Source: Ophiocordyceps camponoti-saundersi (nom. inval.) (Eukaryota > Ascomycota > Sordariomycetes > Hypocreales > Ophiocordycipitaceae). Taken from it: a DNA stretch of 64,000 bases. Shown here piece after piece: positions 1 through 13,882 of this stretch (within the stretch, counting starts at the first letter, position 1; every line of letters begins with the position of its first letter). Under the pieces are notes generated by a model. It had not been told where the DNA came from. It worked only from the letters and a program-made list of their open reading frames with translations, and did not search any database. Both the position numbers and the translations under genes were made by a program. The stretch covers positions 1-64,000 of the forward strand of contig PDHQ01000095.1 of the NCBI GenBank assembly GCA_003339415.1, given 5' to 3'.

Positions 1-3799
<3,799 letters not shown>

Positions 3800-5956
3800 A
3801 TGTCCTTGCCTACATATCTCCCTCCTCCGCTCAAGGCCCAGCGTACGGCGCCCATCGCCATCGCGCCCAAGCCTTCTCGTCCGTCGCCATCTCCTTTTCG
3901 CCTCGATGGCGCCCTGCGACGCGTCTTGGACTTGGACCTTCAGCGTCACTTCTCTGGCGCCGATGAAGACGAGGACGAAGACGAAGGCGAAGACGATGAC
4001 GACGACGACGAGGACGAGGACGAGGCGCCGCCGCCGCCGCCTCCTTCAGCCGAGACCAGCTCGCGACCGCGCAAGCGGAAGCTCTACGGTCCTGTCGACG
4101 CCGGCCTCGGCAAGAAGAGGTTGGTTATCCGGAAGCAAGTCCAGCCGGAGGATGCTGACCCCGGCACCCCCTTTTTCATCCGCAGCTCGCCGGGCCTGCA
4201 GTACAACTCCAGTGCTTCCAGCAGTTCTCTGCTTGACGGGCCCGCCATGCTGCGTCGTACCCTGGGCCTCCAGACCGATCGTTACAGCCAATACATCGGC
4301 CCGACCACCGACTTCGAACCGTCTCTCATCAACCTCTCGGCCTTTGACCCCCACGACGAGAGCCTCCTATCTCGAGGCGTCCTCCGCAAGGTTAGCGACG
4401 ATGACACCTTTCTTATGTTGGCCGACCGCGAAACGCCCGGCTTCGACCGCATCGTCCGTGACTCCGACGCCATTGAGGCCGTCGTCGCCCCCCACGGACG
4501 CGCGCTCATCGACCTCTACTTTGACGTCGTTCATCCGGCCTTTCCCATCATTGAGAAGCACATCTTCATGCAAAAGTACGGCAGCTCGCATCGTGACCTG
4601 TCGCCTCCCATCTTGGCCGCTGTCTACATCTTAGCCATAAACTGGTGGGACCAATGCGAGAACCTGGCCGTCCTGCCTCGGCCTGACGTGCGCGAACTCG
4701 AGCGGTTGGTGCGCAGCACGCTGCAGGATGACATGAACCGGCCCCGTCTATCCACCATTCAGGCCGGCTTGCTGCTGTCTCAACGGCCCGAGGGTGACCA
4801 GTGGGCGCCCACCGCCCAACTCGTCGCCGTCGGCCAGGAACTCGGCTTGCATCTCGACTGCTCCGGCTGGAAGATACCCTCGTGGGAAAAGGGCTTGCGA
4901 AGACGGCTCGCATGGGCCCTGTATATGCAGGACAAATGGGGCGCTCTGGTCCACGGCCGCCCGTCGCACATTTTGGCCGCCAACTGGGCCGTCCGCCCCG
5001 TGTCAGCCCATGATTTTCCCGACGCCGAGACGGAAGAAGCTGATGAAGATGCTCGCCGCGATATTCAAGGTGGCCGCCTGCTTTTCACCCGCGCCATCCA
5101 ACTTTCCGAGATCCTGGCTGAGATCCTCGAGACCTTCTATACCCTGCAGTCGGTCCGCACCATCGCCGATGCCATCCCGCAGGCCACCCAGTTGGTTCTG
5201 TCCATGGCCAAGCCGGTCCAGCTGAAGCTCAAGGAATGGTATGCCGGCCTACCCAACGCCCTGCGCCTCGACGCCTATTCGACCGGTAGCCCACCGGCAA
5301 CGACGCAGGGCAGATTACCGAGCATCGGTCATCTTCACCTGGCCTACTTCGCTACCGAAATCACCCTTCACCGGCGTATCATCCGATCATTGGCTTCAGA
5401 CCCGGCGTTGGTCGACCCCTATGTTCAGCACATCTGCCGTGGCGCCGCCAAAGCGCGCCTCATCTCCGCCATGGACTTTGTCAACCGCCTGACTCCAGCC
5501 CACCTCCGATCCTTTTGGTACTTTGCCTCCAAGACCAACTTTGCTCTGATCGGCACCTTTGGATCCTTGCTTTGGGCCACTTCCCCGGGGCGCGAGGAGG
5601 CCGACTGGTACCGCCGGCGGTTGGCCGAGTATCGCTGGACGCTGTCCGTCAGCTCCAAGCCGGGCGAGGGCCGCGGCCTCACCGAATTCGCCATGACCAT
5701 GCTGGACATTTCGACCGGTCTGCTGAAGCAGCTTCCAGAGAAACCGTCGATGAGCCAGAAAATCGACCTGCCGGCCCCTTCTGCCGGCCCTTCTTCTTTC
5801 GGAACCCCCTTCTCTTCCTCAACGACCCGACCAGGGGCCTTTATGGATAATTTCGCCATCGCGGCCGGCTCTGACGTCAGCGGTGGCCAGAGCCCACGAA
5901 GCGAGGAGTCCACGAGCGATGATGAAATGGACGATAGCTACAGGACACCGGCGTGA
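3800..5956 (+). CDS. tamA: Fungal-specific transcription factor, TamA/Dal81-like
   Basis: Predicted 718-aa nuclear regulator in a single exon. The reading frame is open further up, but the first ATG is at 3800. From the N terminus it has a proline-rich start, an acidic run (about residues 55-80, D/E repeats), a poly-Pro patch, a basic RPRKRK stretch, then a segment including YIGPTTDFEPSLI and RGVLRKVSDDDTFLML, which resembles TamA/Dal81. The 'fungal_trans' regulatory domain follows (about residues 230-480; LYFDVVHPAFPII, LAWALYMQDKW and HGRPSHI are visible), and then a Ser-rich acidic C terminus. TamA/Dal81 is a co-activator of nitrogen-catabolism genes (GABA, urea/allantoin). Oddity: no Cys6 zinc cluster is visible in the exon or in 300 bases upstream; it may sit in an unseen 5' exon or be absent. 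The zinc cluster of yeast Dal81 and Aspergillus TamA is reported to be dispensable. The family assignment comes from recalled motif likeness and is moderately sure. Confidence 0.65.
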   Translation: MSLPTYLPPPLKAQRTAPIAIAPKPSRPSPSPFRLDGALRRVLDLDLQRHFSGADEDEDEDEGEDDDDDDEDEDEAPPPPPPSAETSSRPRKRKLYGPVDAGLGKKRLVIRKQVQPEDADPGTPFFIRSSPGLQYNSSASSSSLLDGPAMLRRTLGLQTDRYSQYIGPTTDFEPSLINLSAFDPHDESLLSRGVLRKVSDDDTFLMLADRETPGFDRIVRDSDAIEAVVAPHGRALIDLYFDVVHPAFPIIEKHIFMQKYGSSHRDLSPPILAAVYILAINWWDQCENLAVLPRPDVRELERLVRSTLQDDMNRPRLSTIQAGLLLSQRPEGDQWAPTAQLVAVGQELGLHLDCSGWKIPSWEKGLRRRLAWALYMQDKWGALVHGRPSHILAANWAVRPVSAHDFPDAETEEADEDARRDIQGGRLLFTRAIQLSEILAEILETFYTLQSVRTIADAIPQATQLVLSMAKPVQLKLKEWYAGLPNALRLDAYSTGSPPATTQGRLPSIGHLHLAYFATEITLHRRIIRSLASDPALVDPYVQHICRGAAKARLISAMDFVNRLTPAHLRSFWYFASKTNFALIGTFGSLLWATSPGREEADWYRRRLAEYRWTLSVSSKPGEGRGLTEFAMTMLDISTGLLKQLPEKPSMSQKIDLPAPSAGPSSFGTPFSSSTTRPGAFMDNFAIAAGSDVSGGQSPRSEESTSDDEMDDSYRTPA

Positions 5957-6886
5957 CGAATTGTGACATTGTCGAGTCTATTGTTAGGTTTCCGTTCATG
6001 ATTCTTTTCCAATTTCTTTCTCCCTCACAATCATTGCTCATCTCTATGCTTGAGGCTTCGAATTGATTGCGGCAACAAGCACGAAAGGCGCTCAAGGAAA
6101 GACGGCGGATGGGAGCGGGCGATACACAAGACAGAAGAATATCAAGGAAGTTGAGGTATAACGGCAAAGAACTAGGACCGCGTGCAAGCGGGAAAGCAGC
6201 GCGAACTTGGGAACGAGTGAAAAGCAAGAATCAATTTCATGATAACAATGTTGTCAATACTTAGGACTGACGAATTCGAAGCTGGTGACGCTGGTCGTAT
6301 CCGTAGAGTGTATAAAGTTCTGCCCCCTCCGATCCGAGCTCCGGGCAAGCTCATATCAGCTGACAAATCACGATTTCCTTTTTCAGCGAGGGCCTTGACG
6401 GCGATTGGATGTTATTATCCGCCTCGAGAGCCGGCGGCAAAGGCTCTAATGCAGTCAAGCGGCCGTAGAGGGAAAAAGTATACCAGGAAAGACGATCGTA
6501 AGGGACGTCCTAGAGGAACAGATAATGATCACATAACACTGGCTACCACTTTATTATAGGAAGGTGGCAGTATCTAATCCACCTGCCTTCCGCGGACGAT
6601 TAGCTAATCTACCACGTGCACCCTCATCCGCTACCCCAAAGCTTGACTCGGACCCTGCAGACAGACCTCAAACCCCCACAGGGAAGGGGCCGAGCCTTTT
6701 TCAATCGCGACGCTTTGCGGGCTCGAGGGCCGAGCTCCCGTGGGATGAAACGGAGGGGAGCTGGTATCCTGGAGTACCTTTTGACGATTTGCCGTCGCGA
6801 GGTCGATCCGACGTCTCCTCTCCTCTCCTCTCCATACCGTCTGTCTTCCGCCAACAGCCGTTGTTCTCTTCGTTGCTGCTTCCGAT

Positions 6887-8770
6887 ATGCCGTCGAAACG
6901 GACAACAAGTGCCCCAGACATGGCGCAAAAACGATCCAGCTCAGCGGTTGGGGGCTTTACCCCGGAACGCTTCGAGTCCGAGTTGAAGGACCTCGCGGCC
7001 AAGGCCAAGGATGACTCGTCGGGCAAACACTTGGTTGGGCAGCTGGCCCTGTATGGTAAAGCCTTCTCTTTACTGACCCTACTCGGCATTTTCTCCGTCG
7101 TCTCGCCCGCCAACCTGGCGCCTGTCTACGGGTCTTTGCCGGCCTCGTTATGGCATCCCCAGCTCCTCATGATCGGATGCTTCATCGGATGGGCGGGAAA
7201 TGTGGCTTTCAGAAACTTGCTCCCTGTCAAGACGGCGCACATCCTTCCGCTTGTCGCCCTGTATATACCGACCGTACAATGGTTTCTCTTCGGCTATAGC
7301 AGCCTGCTCGGTCCGCGATGGGGCCCAATCGTTACCGAGAGCTTGACATTTGTCCCCCTCTCCGCCCTGACCGTCGCTGCCGTCGCCGACCTTATCGAGG
7401 GCACGCGGCTGCCTCTGCTGCCGGGATTTGTTGCCGATGCTGCCCCTGGACTCGGGTCTTGGGCGTGGCTCAAGTTCGTCGAGCTACTGGCCGGCCGCCA
7501 CCTCCCGCCCAACATGGGCCGCTTCTTCCTCCTCACTCGCATCGGGTTGGAGCTGACGCTGGGCGCTTTATACGCCCTGTTTGCCCGGTCCAGGCTCCTC
7601 CTTTACGTCCTGCCTCCGCTCTTGCATACTCTATTTCTGAATACGCACCTTGCCTCACCCGCCGCCACGTCCTCGCTCGTCAGCTCCATGCTTTCTGACA
7701 ATTGGTTATTGCTGGACCGCCGAGAGTCAGTGACGGGTTATATCTCCGTGCTGCAGAGCGTAGAGCAAGGCTTTCGCGCCATGCGCTGCGACCATAGCTT
7801 CTTGGGCGGCGATTGGATCAGCGAGCGCGGCCGTTCGCTTCCGGAACCCATCTACGGCGTCTTTGTCATGCTTGAGGCTGTGCGATTGGTCGAGAGGGAA
7901 AGCCCGCTGCCGGACAAAGAGGCGCGTGCTTTGGTAGTGTAAGTGATCTCGGCGCATCGGTTCTTTTCTTCGTTGGCTGACGGGTCGCAGTGGGCTCGGC
8001 GTCGGAACGTTGCCTTCAGCTCTTGTGAACCATGGCATCAACACGACCGTTGTCGAGGTTGATCCGGTAGTGCACGAGTTCGCCGTCAAGTACTTTGACC
8101 TCAAGGAAAACAACGCTCCCGTCTTGGACGACGCCGTGAGCTACACATCAGCCCTGGCGGCCGCGGCGCCTGAGAGTTATGACTATATCATCCACGACGT
8201 GTTCACCGGCGGCGCGGAACCGGTGCAGCTCTTCACTCTCGAATTCATCCAAGGCCTCGAAAAGCTTTTGAAACCGAACGGAGTCATCGCCATTGTGAGT
8301 GCGGTTGCTGCCAGCCAGGAGGAGCCTAAGCCCGACGCTAACAATCTATCCCCCCCCAGAACTATGCTGGCGACCTTGCCTTGCCGGCGCCTGCCGTCGT
8401 CTTCCGCACCATCAAGCGTGTCTTCCCGACATGCCGCGTCTTTCGTGAAGTACCAGCGGACACGAAGGCCATTGAGTCAGATGGAGCTGATTTCGCCAAC
8501 ATGGTCATATTCTGCATCAAATCCGAAGCCCCACTGACGTTTAGAAAGCCCACGCCGGCAGACCATCTCGAGAGCCAAACCAGGAAGCAATTCTTGAGAC
8601 TTGAACATGAGATGCTCGAGGCCGAGTCCCTGTCCCGTGACAAGGACGACGAGACCATTTTGCTCAAGAACGATACCAGCGCCGTGGAGAAGTGGCATGA
8701 GCAAGGCGCTCTGGGTCACTGGGCCGTTATGAGAAGAATGCTCCCAGCGTCTGTATGGGAACAGTGGTGA
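6887..8770 (+). CDS. Membrane-anchored spermidine/spermine synthase-fold protein
   Basis: Three exons: 6887-7938, 7991-8294 and 8360-8770 (588 aa). Intron 1 has GTAAGT/CAG borders, intron 2 GTGAGT/CAG with a C-rich 3' end. Residues about 55-275 contain six or more hydrophobic segments (for example around LALYGKAFSLLTLLGIFSVV and LTLGALYALFA). The C-terminal part is a Rossmann methyltransferase fold of the polyamine-synthase type: VVGLGVGTLPSAL (SAM-binding glycine loop), TTVVEVDPVV (acidic end of beta-2) and YDYIIHDVFTGG. This fused TM + PMT-fold layout is known in bacterial and fungal 'spermidine synthase-like' proteins. The usual aminopropyltransferase Asp-rich motif after the fold is replaced by HDVFTGG, so genuine spermidine synthase activity is doubtful; substrate unknown. 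ATG 6887 is the first in frame; 6920 is an alternative. Confidence 0.8.
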
Positions 8771-9171
8771 TTCGTTGTATAAAGCACTCTGGGTTTCTGT
8801 TGAAAAGGCCACGGGTGGTCAGGCCGTTACGCCAAAAGTCATAGCACCCGCGGCATGTTTTTTGCTGGCCTTGTGCCCGGTTATGTACTCTGTATTTTGT
8901 GACGGTTTCTATCAACCCTTGTTTGTTCTGAGATAGACTACTGGTAGCATATCATGCATTTTGTTGTTCATCTGACGGCCGGGAATGCTGGTGCTGTGGC
9001 ATAAAGTACAGACGTATCTTTTAGCAACAATGAATCATTTAAATCCAAGTATCTATCGCTTGCTGCCTGGCAATGTGGAGGGAAATTTCGTCTGTCTGTC
9101 TCTCGGTAGAACAGCTATCATGGCGGAGTGAGCTGGGATTCTGGCCGTGACTAGTTTTCCCGGGTCTGCCA

Positions 9172-10021
9172 CTACTTCTTCTCCGCTGCTGCCGTAATGC
9201 TGTGCTCCTTGCTTTCTCGGCTAAAGTCATCCAAATATTCAGATAGATAGGGAGGAATGTCAAGCCTGTTACTGGGCGAAGGGATGGGGTCCGCCATAGC
9301 GGAGTACATGGGCACGACGCCGGTCCAAACGGTGTCTAGGACGGTCTGATCATCGAGATCATGCTTATCGTTGCTGACGCCGCCATCGCGTATCTTTGCG
9401 CTTCCAGAGACGATAGATACGCGGATTATACTGGTGCTCTGCATCTCTGCGGCGGTGGGAGGCTGGCGTGTGTTGGCCCAGCGATCGGGGACGACGCCGT
9501 CGGTGATGAGTCGCATGGCATATCGCTTCTCGTCATCGTCACGCACGAGGGCGGCGTGGCCGAAGAGGATGGCAGATCGATAGTTGTAGCTATGGTTAAA
9601 GGGCGACAGGGCGAGGATCAGGCCGTCGACGTGGGAGGCGGCCACGCAGACGGGTACAGCTTCGTCGCGGGCGGAGGAGAAGAAGCGCGAAGAGACGTAG
9701 CCGTGTAAGTAGAGGTCGAGAGGGTCGCCTAGGGAGGCGCTGGGACGGGCGAAGGAGCCCATCTGGCCGATTAGGGGAAGGGTGACGGGGAAGGGGGAAT
9801 CGGGAGGGTTGAAGGAGACGTGGACGATTGGGGCGGAGTTGATGAGGTTGTGGATCGTCTCGAGGGCGTAGACGGCTGGAAGGGGAAGAGAGGGTTAGTC
9901 GTGGATGATTCGTGAGTTGGAAGAGGGGATAAGAAAGCATGTATGCAGACGCACCTCGTTCGCCATGGCGTTTGACTGCGTTGATGGCTTCTTTGGGATA
10001 CTCGAGCTCGTGGCGGCCCAT
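9172..10021 (-). CDS. FMN-binding split-barrel (pyridoxamine 5'-phosphate oxidase-like) protein
   Basis: Two exons on the minus strand: 10021-9955 and 9875-9172, giving 256 aa. The intron has GTGCGT/CCAG borders. The N-terminal MGRHELEYPKEAINAVKRHG, then ALETIHNLINSAPIVHVSF, GQMGSFA, LYLHGYVSSRF and AVPVCVAASHVDGLILA show the split beta-barrel of the flavin-nucleotide-binding (PNPOx_2, NimA-like) family. The internal pattern HSYNYRSAILFGHAALV continues the barrel, and the C-terminal part (GVVPMYSAMADPIPSP) is typical of the fungal members. Such proteins bind FMN and reduce small nitro or quinone compounds; the physiological substrate here is unknown. It has its own promoter side facing the secreted-protein gene at 10725-11386, in the same orientation. 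Confidence 0.85.
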
Positions 10022-10724
10022 GGCTGCTTCAGTGACGTTGTTGAAGGTCCGTATACTCTTTAGCAGTGTCGCAACTGGCCTAAATACCCATGTAGGGTCT
10101 ATTCAGGTGGTGATAATCGCAAACCGGAGCGTATGACTCGAATGAGCACCGAGGCGGGGAGACAATGATGTGAAATCTCCGGCCTGCCATTGGATGAAAT
10201 GGATGGAGGAATGACGCTCGCCAAGGTGAACAAAGGGTGGGTCGCGTATCCACTGTATAAGCTCATCGCTAGTGGCCCGCTTTCGGGGACTGTCCGAGCG
10301 TTGATTCTGTAGCGCTGGATCGGATCCGTAGAGGCGCTGTAGGTATGTGCGGATAGCAGTAGCACTACCATTCAACAGATGGAGGACTATCAGCCCCTAT
10401 GTATATGTATGTATGTACGGTATTCGGTGCTTCTTAAGAGATTCTGCACATACATAAATGTATACATAGATGAGCCCGACTGATCGATTCCGCACCTACG
10501 ACGACGGCTGGAACAGGCGATGCTGTGGAGTGCAGAGTTCCTTGACTCATCTACGGACGTACACTCCTCTATATTTCTTCTACCTGTATACCACACAAAA
10601 TCTCTCCAAACCTTGCCACTCTCCTATCATATCCTCCCAAAGCTCCTTACTATCGTCTGTCTCTCCTATCCCCTCCGTTTATGCAGTATGCAACTACATA
10701 TATATGTTTACCGACAGCAAGCTG
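10022..10724. other. Intergenic region
   Basis: Contains short (GTAT)n tracts near 10399-10420. A 90-codon minus frame at 10103-10375 has gene-like composition but opens with TTG, without an ATG, and shows no domain. Nothing else is supportable. Confidence 0.4.
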
Positions 10725-11386
10725 CTACTCGGCGACAACATAGTTCCGCGTCTTGGTGCAATAGCAGGAGCGGCAGGCAAGGGGCCTGTGAGCCGCCGAA
10801 TCTCCCTGCCAGACGCAGTAACCGCGGTCGTGCATCTTGCAATAATCCCTGCCGCGGCACTGACTGATATTACAGCTCATGTATCTGCGACTGGCAGTGT
10901 AGCAGGTGGGTGAAGGCTCGCTGAAGATATCATTGGTTGGGACTGAGCTCTTCCTCGGCTCTTCATAGAGGTCTTGATCTTCATCTTTAACTTGTTGATA
11001 GCCTTCGACGGGATAGCTTTCGTGAGGCTCGGCCTGTTTGTTGTCGCCGTCGATGTCGTCGTTGTGGTTGTCATCTACGTCGATGTACGCCGATACGTCG
11101 CGCTTCTTGACAGGCCCGTAGGGTGCAGGTTCTTTCGAGAGGGTTAGTATCAGAGCTTGTACGAACCCCTGCGAGACATGCTTTGCCAACCAAAATAATG
11201 GCCTCGACTTCCTTTCAAGAGAGTCGGCGACAGAAATCTTGCGGCTCCTCTGCTGGACGGCGTGCCTTTCGCCGCGCTATTCGGGGTTATGTATTGGGCA
11301 GGCGAGCTGATGGCTACTACCGTGGCTTGAGAGGTGGGCGCGGCGCCGAGGATGGCAATTGCCAGGACCAAGTTGCGGAGGAACAT
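10725..11386 (-). CDS. Small secreted cysteine-rich protein (effector-like)
   Basis: Predicted exons 11386-11191 and 11131-10725, about 200 aa. The N terminus MFLRNLVLAIAILGAAPTSQ is a clear signal peptide. The second exon has a dibasic KKR site (PVKKRDVSAY) suited to Kex2 processing, an acidic Asp-rich linker and a C-terminal domain of about 60 residues with eight cysteines (PTCY, MSCN, SQCR, DYCK, GYCV, LACRSCYC), enough for four disulfides. A perfect TACTAAC branch site lies 17 bases before the chosen AAG acceptor; the donor (GTTGGC at 11190) is weak and a different upstream donor is possible, so the junction is uncertain. Secreted, processed, Cys-rich proteins are typical fungal effectors or antimicrobial peptides; no family was recognised. 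Confidence 0.6.
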
Positions 11387-13882
11387 TATTGTTGAGCTTT
11401 AACGGTTGTTTGGACGAGAAGATGACTTGTCAACCGATGCTGATCCTCTGTTCTATGTAACATACATACATACATATTTACACGTGGCAGAGTTGCTCTG
11501 TTTTATATGTACATATGCACATATGTATGTATGTATGTATGTGTGTGTGTCCATGGCAATCGTGATGCTCGCCGAGTTTAGCTTAGCAAATCCTGCTTGT
11601 CCTAAGTGGCTCTTTAGGAATGTTGGCAGAAGTTTGGTGATGTAACGTGAGTAAGACGAATGCACAGCTCTGCTATCCGATGGATCACGATCCTCAGTGT
11701 AACGAGGCCAAGATAACATCAGACCATTTGGGACTCCATGAAGGAAGACCATTGAGGACTCCACGAAGGAAGACCATTAGGGACTCCACGAAGGAAGACC
11801 ATCAGAGCCTCCACGAAGGAAGACCGGTATCGGGTGATGTGCTTATCGAACAGCTGCAGTCATCCAGGGGCTCCAATCAATCAAAGTTTAGAGACTTATA
11901 GGATGGTGTTCCTCCCTTCTCTTGATCGATCTTGCTGCCACCCTAGCTCGAGCAGATTCTTACCTATGTATGTATGTATGTATGTAGATACATATCTATC
12001 AGCATAGACTTTCCGCCAAGATGAACTTCATTTCAGGTGATCGAGGACACTTCAATCAATCAGGGCCCATCGTATCTCTGTCCGTCGGATCGACTAATTG
12101 CCAGTATATAGCGCAGGAGAGAGGTCAGAATGCAGGTATGTGCATACTTGGCCGTCCCGTCCTCCATCCATCCCATCTACGAGCTGTTATTCTATGTACT
12201 TGGCCGGGGTCTTGGCAGCCAACATGGCGCCCTCTCATTTATGAATAGTCGAGACAATAATATGTATGTATGTAGTTGAGTGAGCTCTTAGGATTTTCTA
12301 TACACTCAGAGCGCTTATTCTGAGAGACGGAGAGAGAGGGAAAGGAAGGGGGGGCGAAATCCTTTGTGCGCAAACCGCCAAGAGCATATGTCTGAATGCC
12401 ATACATACATACATACTACCTACATGTATGGATATGATGTATGCATGTATAAACCTACATTATTACATATGAACATACATATGTACGTATGTACATATTA
12501 CATGAACGTATGTATGTATAAAACAGACAACGTAATAGTTGTCAAGGGAGGAGAACTTCAACCTTGGAGGCCACGTGAGACTCCTGATGTCGGCTATATA
12601 TACATGCGGATAGACGTTGTGAAGAAGATTGACAGAGACAAAGTGGCAAAGCAGACACAACAAAGGCTAAAAACAACGAAGGCTTCAGATAAGCGAACCG
12701 AGTTCCGCCTCGTGCCTTGACATACAGACAGTATATACATACATACATACATACAGCACATCATACCTCCTCCTCCTCCTCCTCCCCGACGGAGGCTGGA
12801 CGGAGGCCGGACGGAAGCTTCAAACCCTCACTTAGTCATCGATTTGTCAACATCTCCATCATCATCATCAACACCGGAATCGGCAAAACTTTTCTTCTTC
12901 CTCTTCTCCTTCTCCTTCTCCAAACGACATTGACGTGACGGGCATTGCATATCCGTACAGGGATCGACCTTGGTCCAACATCGAAGCCACATGGAAGCAT
13001 AACGCGGAATTCCCTCTGCCAAGCGAAGGCGCCAGAAAGGCTCCCCCAAGAGGCCTTTAAAACAGCATTTCTGAGCGGGCCACGGCCACGCTACGTTTCC
13101 CCCCCCTTGCCACAGGAACCCCTCCCCATCTTTCCACTGTTTCGAGTCTCGTCAACGGCCGGCCTCCCCTCTTTTCTTCCTTGTCGCAGGGTTCCGCATT
13201 CTTTCGTTAGCGGCTGCCTTTGAGAGCACCAAGATGCTCGGGCCTCGATGGCGGAGTTCCGTGGCCGAGCGTCATCGGGTCTGTGTGTCGTCCGCTTTCC
13301 GTCTCGTCGAGTATGGATGTATGTATGTATGCCTTTTTTGCCGTCGTCAGCCATGGCTCAAAGTTTACAACACAAAGACGCGGGTATTATTGTTTACTAC
13401 AATGCCTTTAAACTATCAAGAATCTCGGCACCAAAGAGAGGGTCCTTCGCCCCCTGAAAGACCAACCCCCCCTCCCCTTCCACCCCCTTCGCCATGGATT
13501 ATTACGCCTACTACCGTCGCAGGACCGTCCGGCCTGCCCGCCCGGACGTCCGAGGTTTCAAGCCGCACAGCTACTTGGATTGATCATGCGACGATGACAG
13601 CTGTAGTCTGCCCATCCTGTCCTCTGGCCTAGTGCTTGGTTTCCGTCTTGTACGAGCCTGCCATCTTTCCTCGGGCCTCCTGCCATTGATACTACACCTT
13701 CGACCTTCGAGCTTCGCGATCCAACTGCAGGTTCCTATCGCTAATCTGCCCGCTAACCAGGTCTGCTGGCTTGCTAAAGGTCCCGGCCAACATGGCCTTA
13801 CCTTTACGTCCTGGCTTTCGTCTTTGCATCGTCTTCAACGTATGAATGGCCCTCCTGATCTCTTCGTCAAGGCAGCCTCGTC
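11387..13882. other. Intergenic region rich in CATA/GTAT microsatellites
   Basis: About 2.5 kb with no supportable gene. It holds (CATA/GTAT)n tracts at about 11460-11475, 11521-11545, 11966-11987, 12404-12417, 12461-12515, 12731-12756 and 13314-13330, the 25-bp minisatellite at 11721-11825, and (CTC)n at 12767-12785. Open frames across it encode His-Thr-Tyr-Ile runs that simply translate the tetranucleotide repeat. Confidence 0.5.
11721..11825 (+). repeat. 25-bp minisatellite, four copies
   Basis: Four head-to-tail 25-base units start at 11721, 11746, 11771 and 11796 (each begins AGACCAT and ends CGAAGGA or TGAAGGA), followed by a partial AGACC. Units differ by a few substitutions. The array lies in an 84-codon ATG-initiated frame (11647-11901), but the unit is not a multiple of three, which argues against a conserved protein repeat. 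Confidence 0.9.

Noticed and set aside
10103..10375. Gene-like 90-codon minus frame
   Set aside because: Its first codon is TTG and no ATG or acceptor was found to start it; no recognisable family.
12364..12720. 118-aa frame with repeated His-Thr-Tyr-Ile
   Set aside because: A direct translation of (CATA)n microsatellite DNA.
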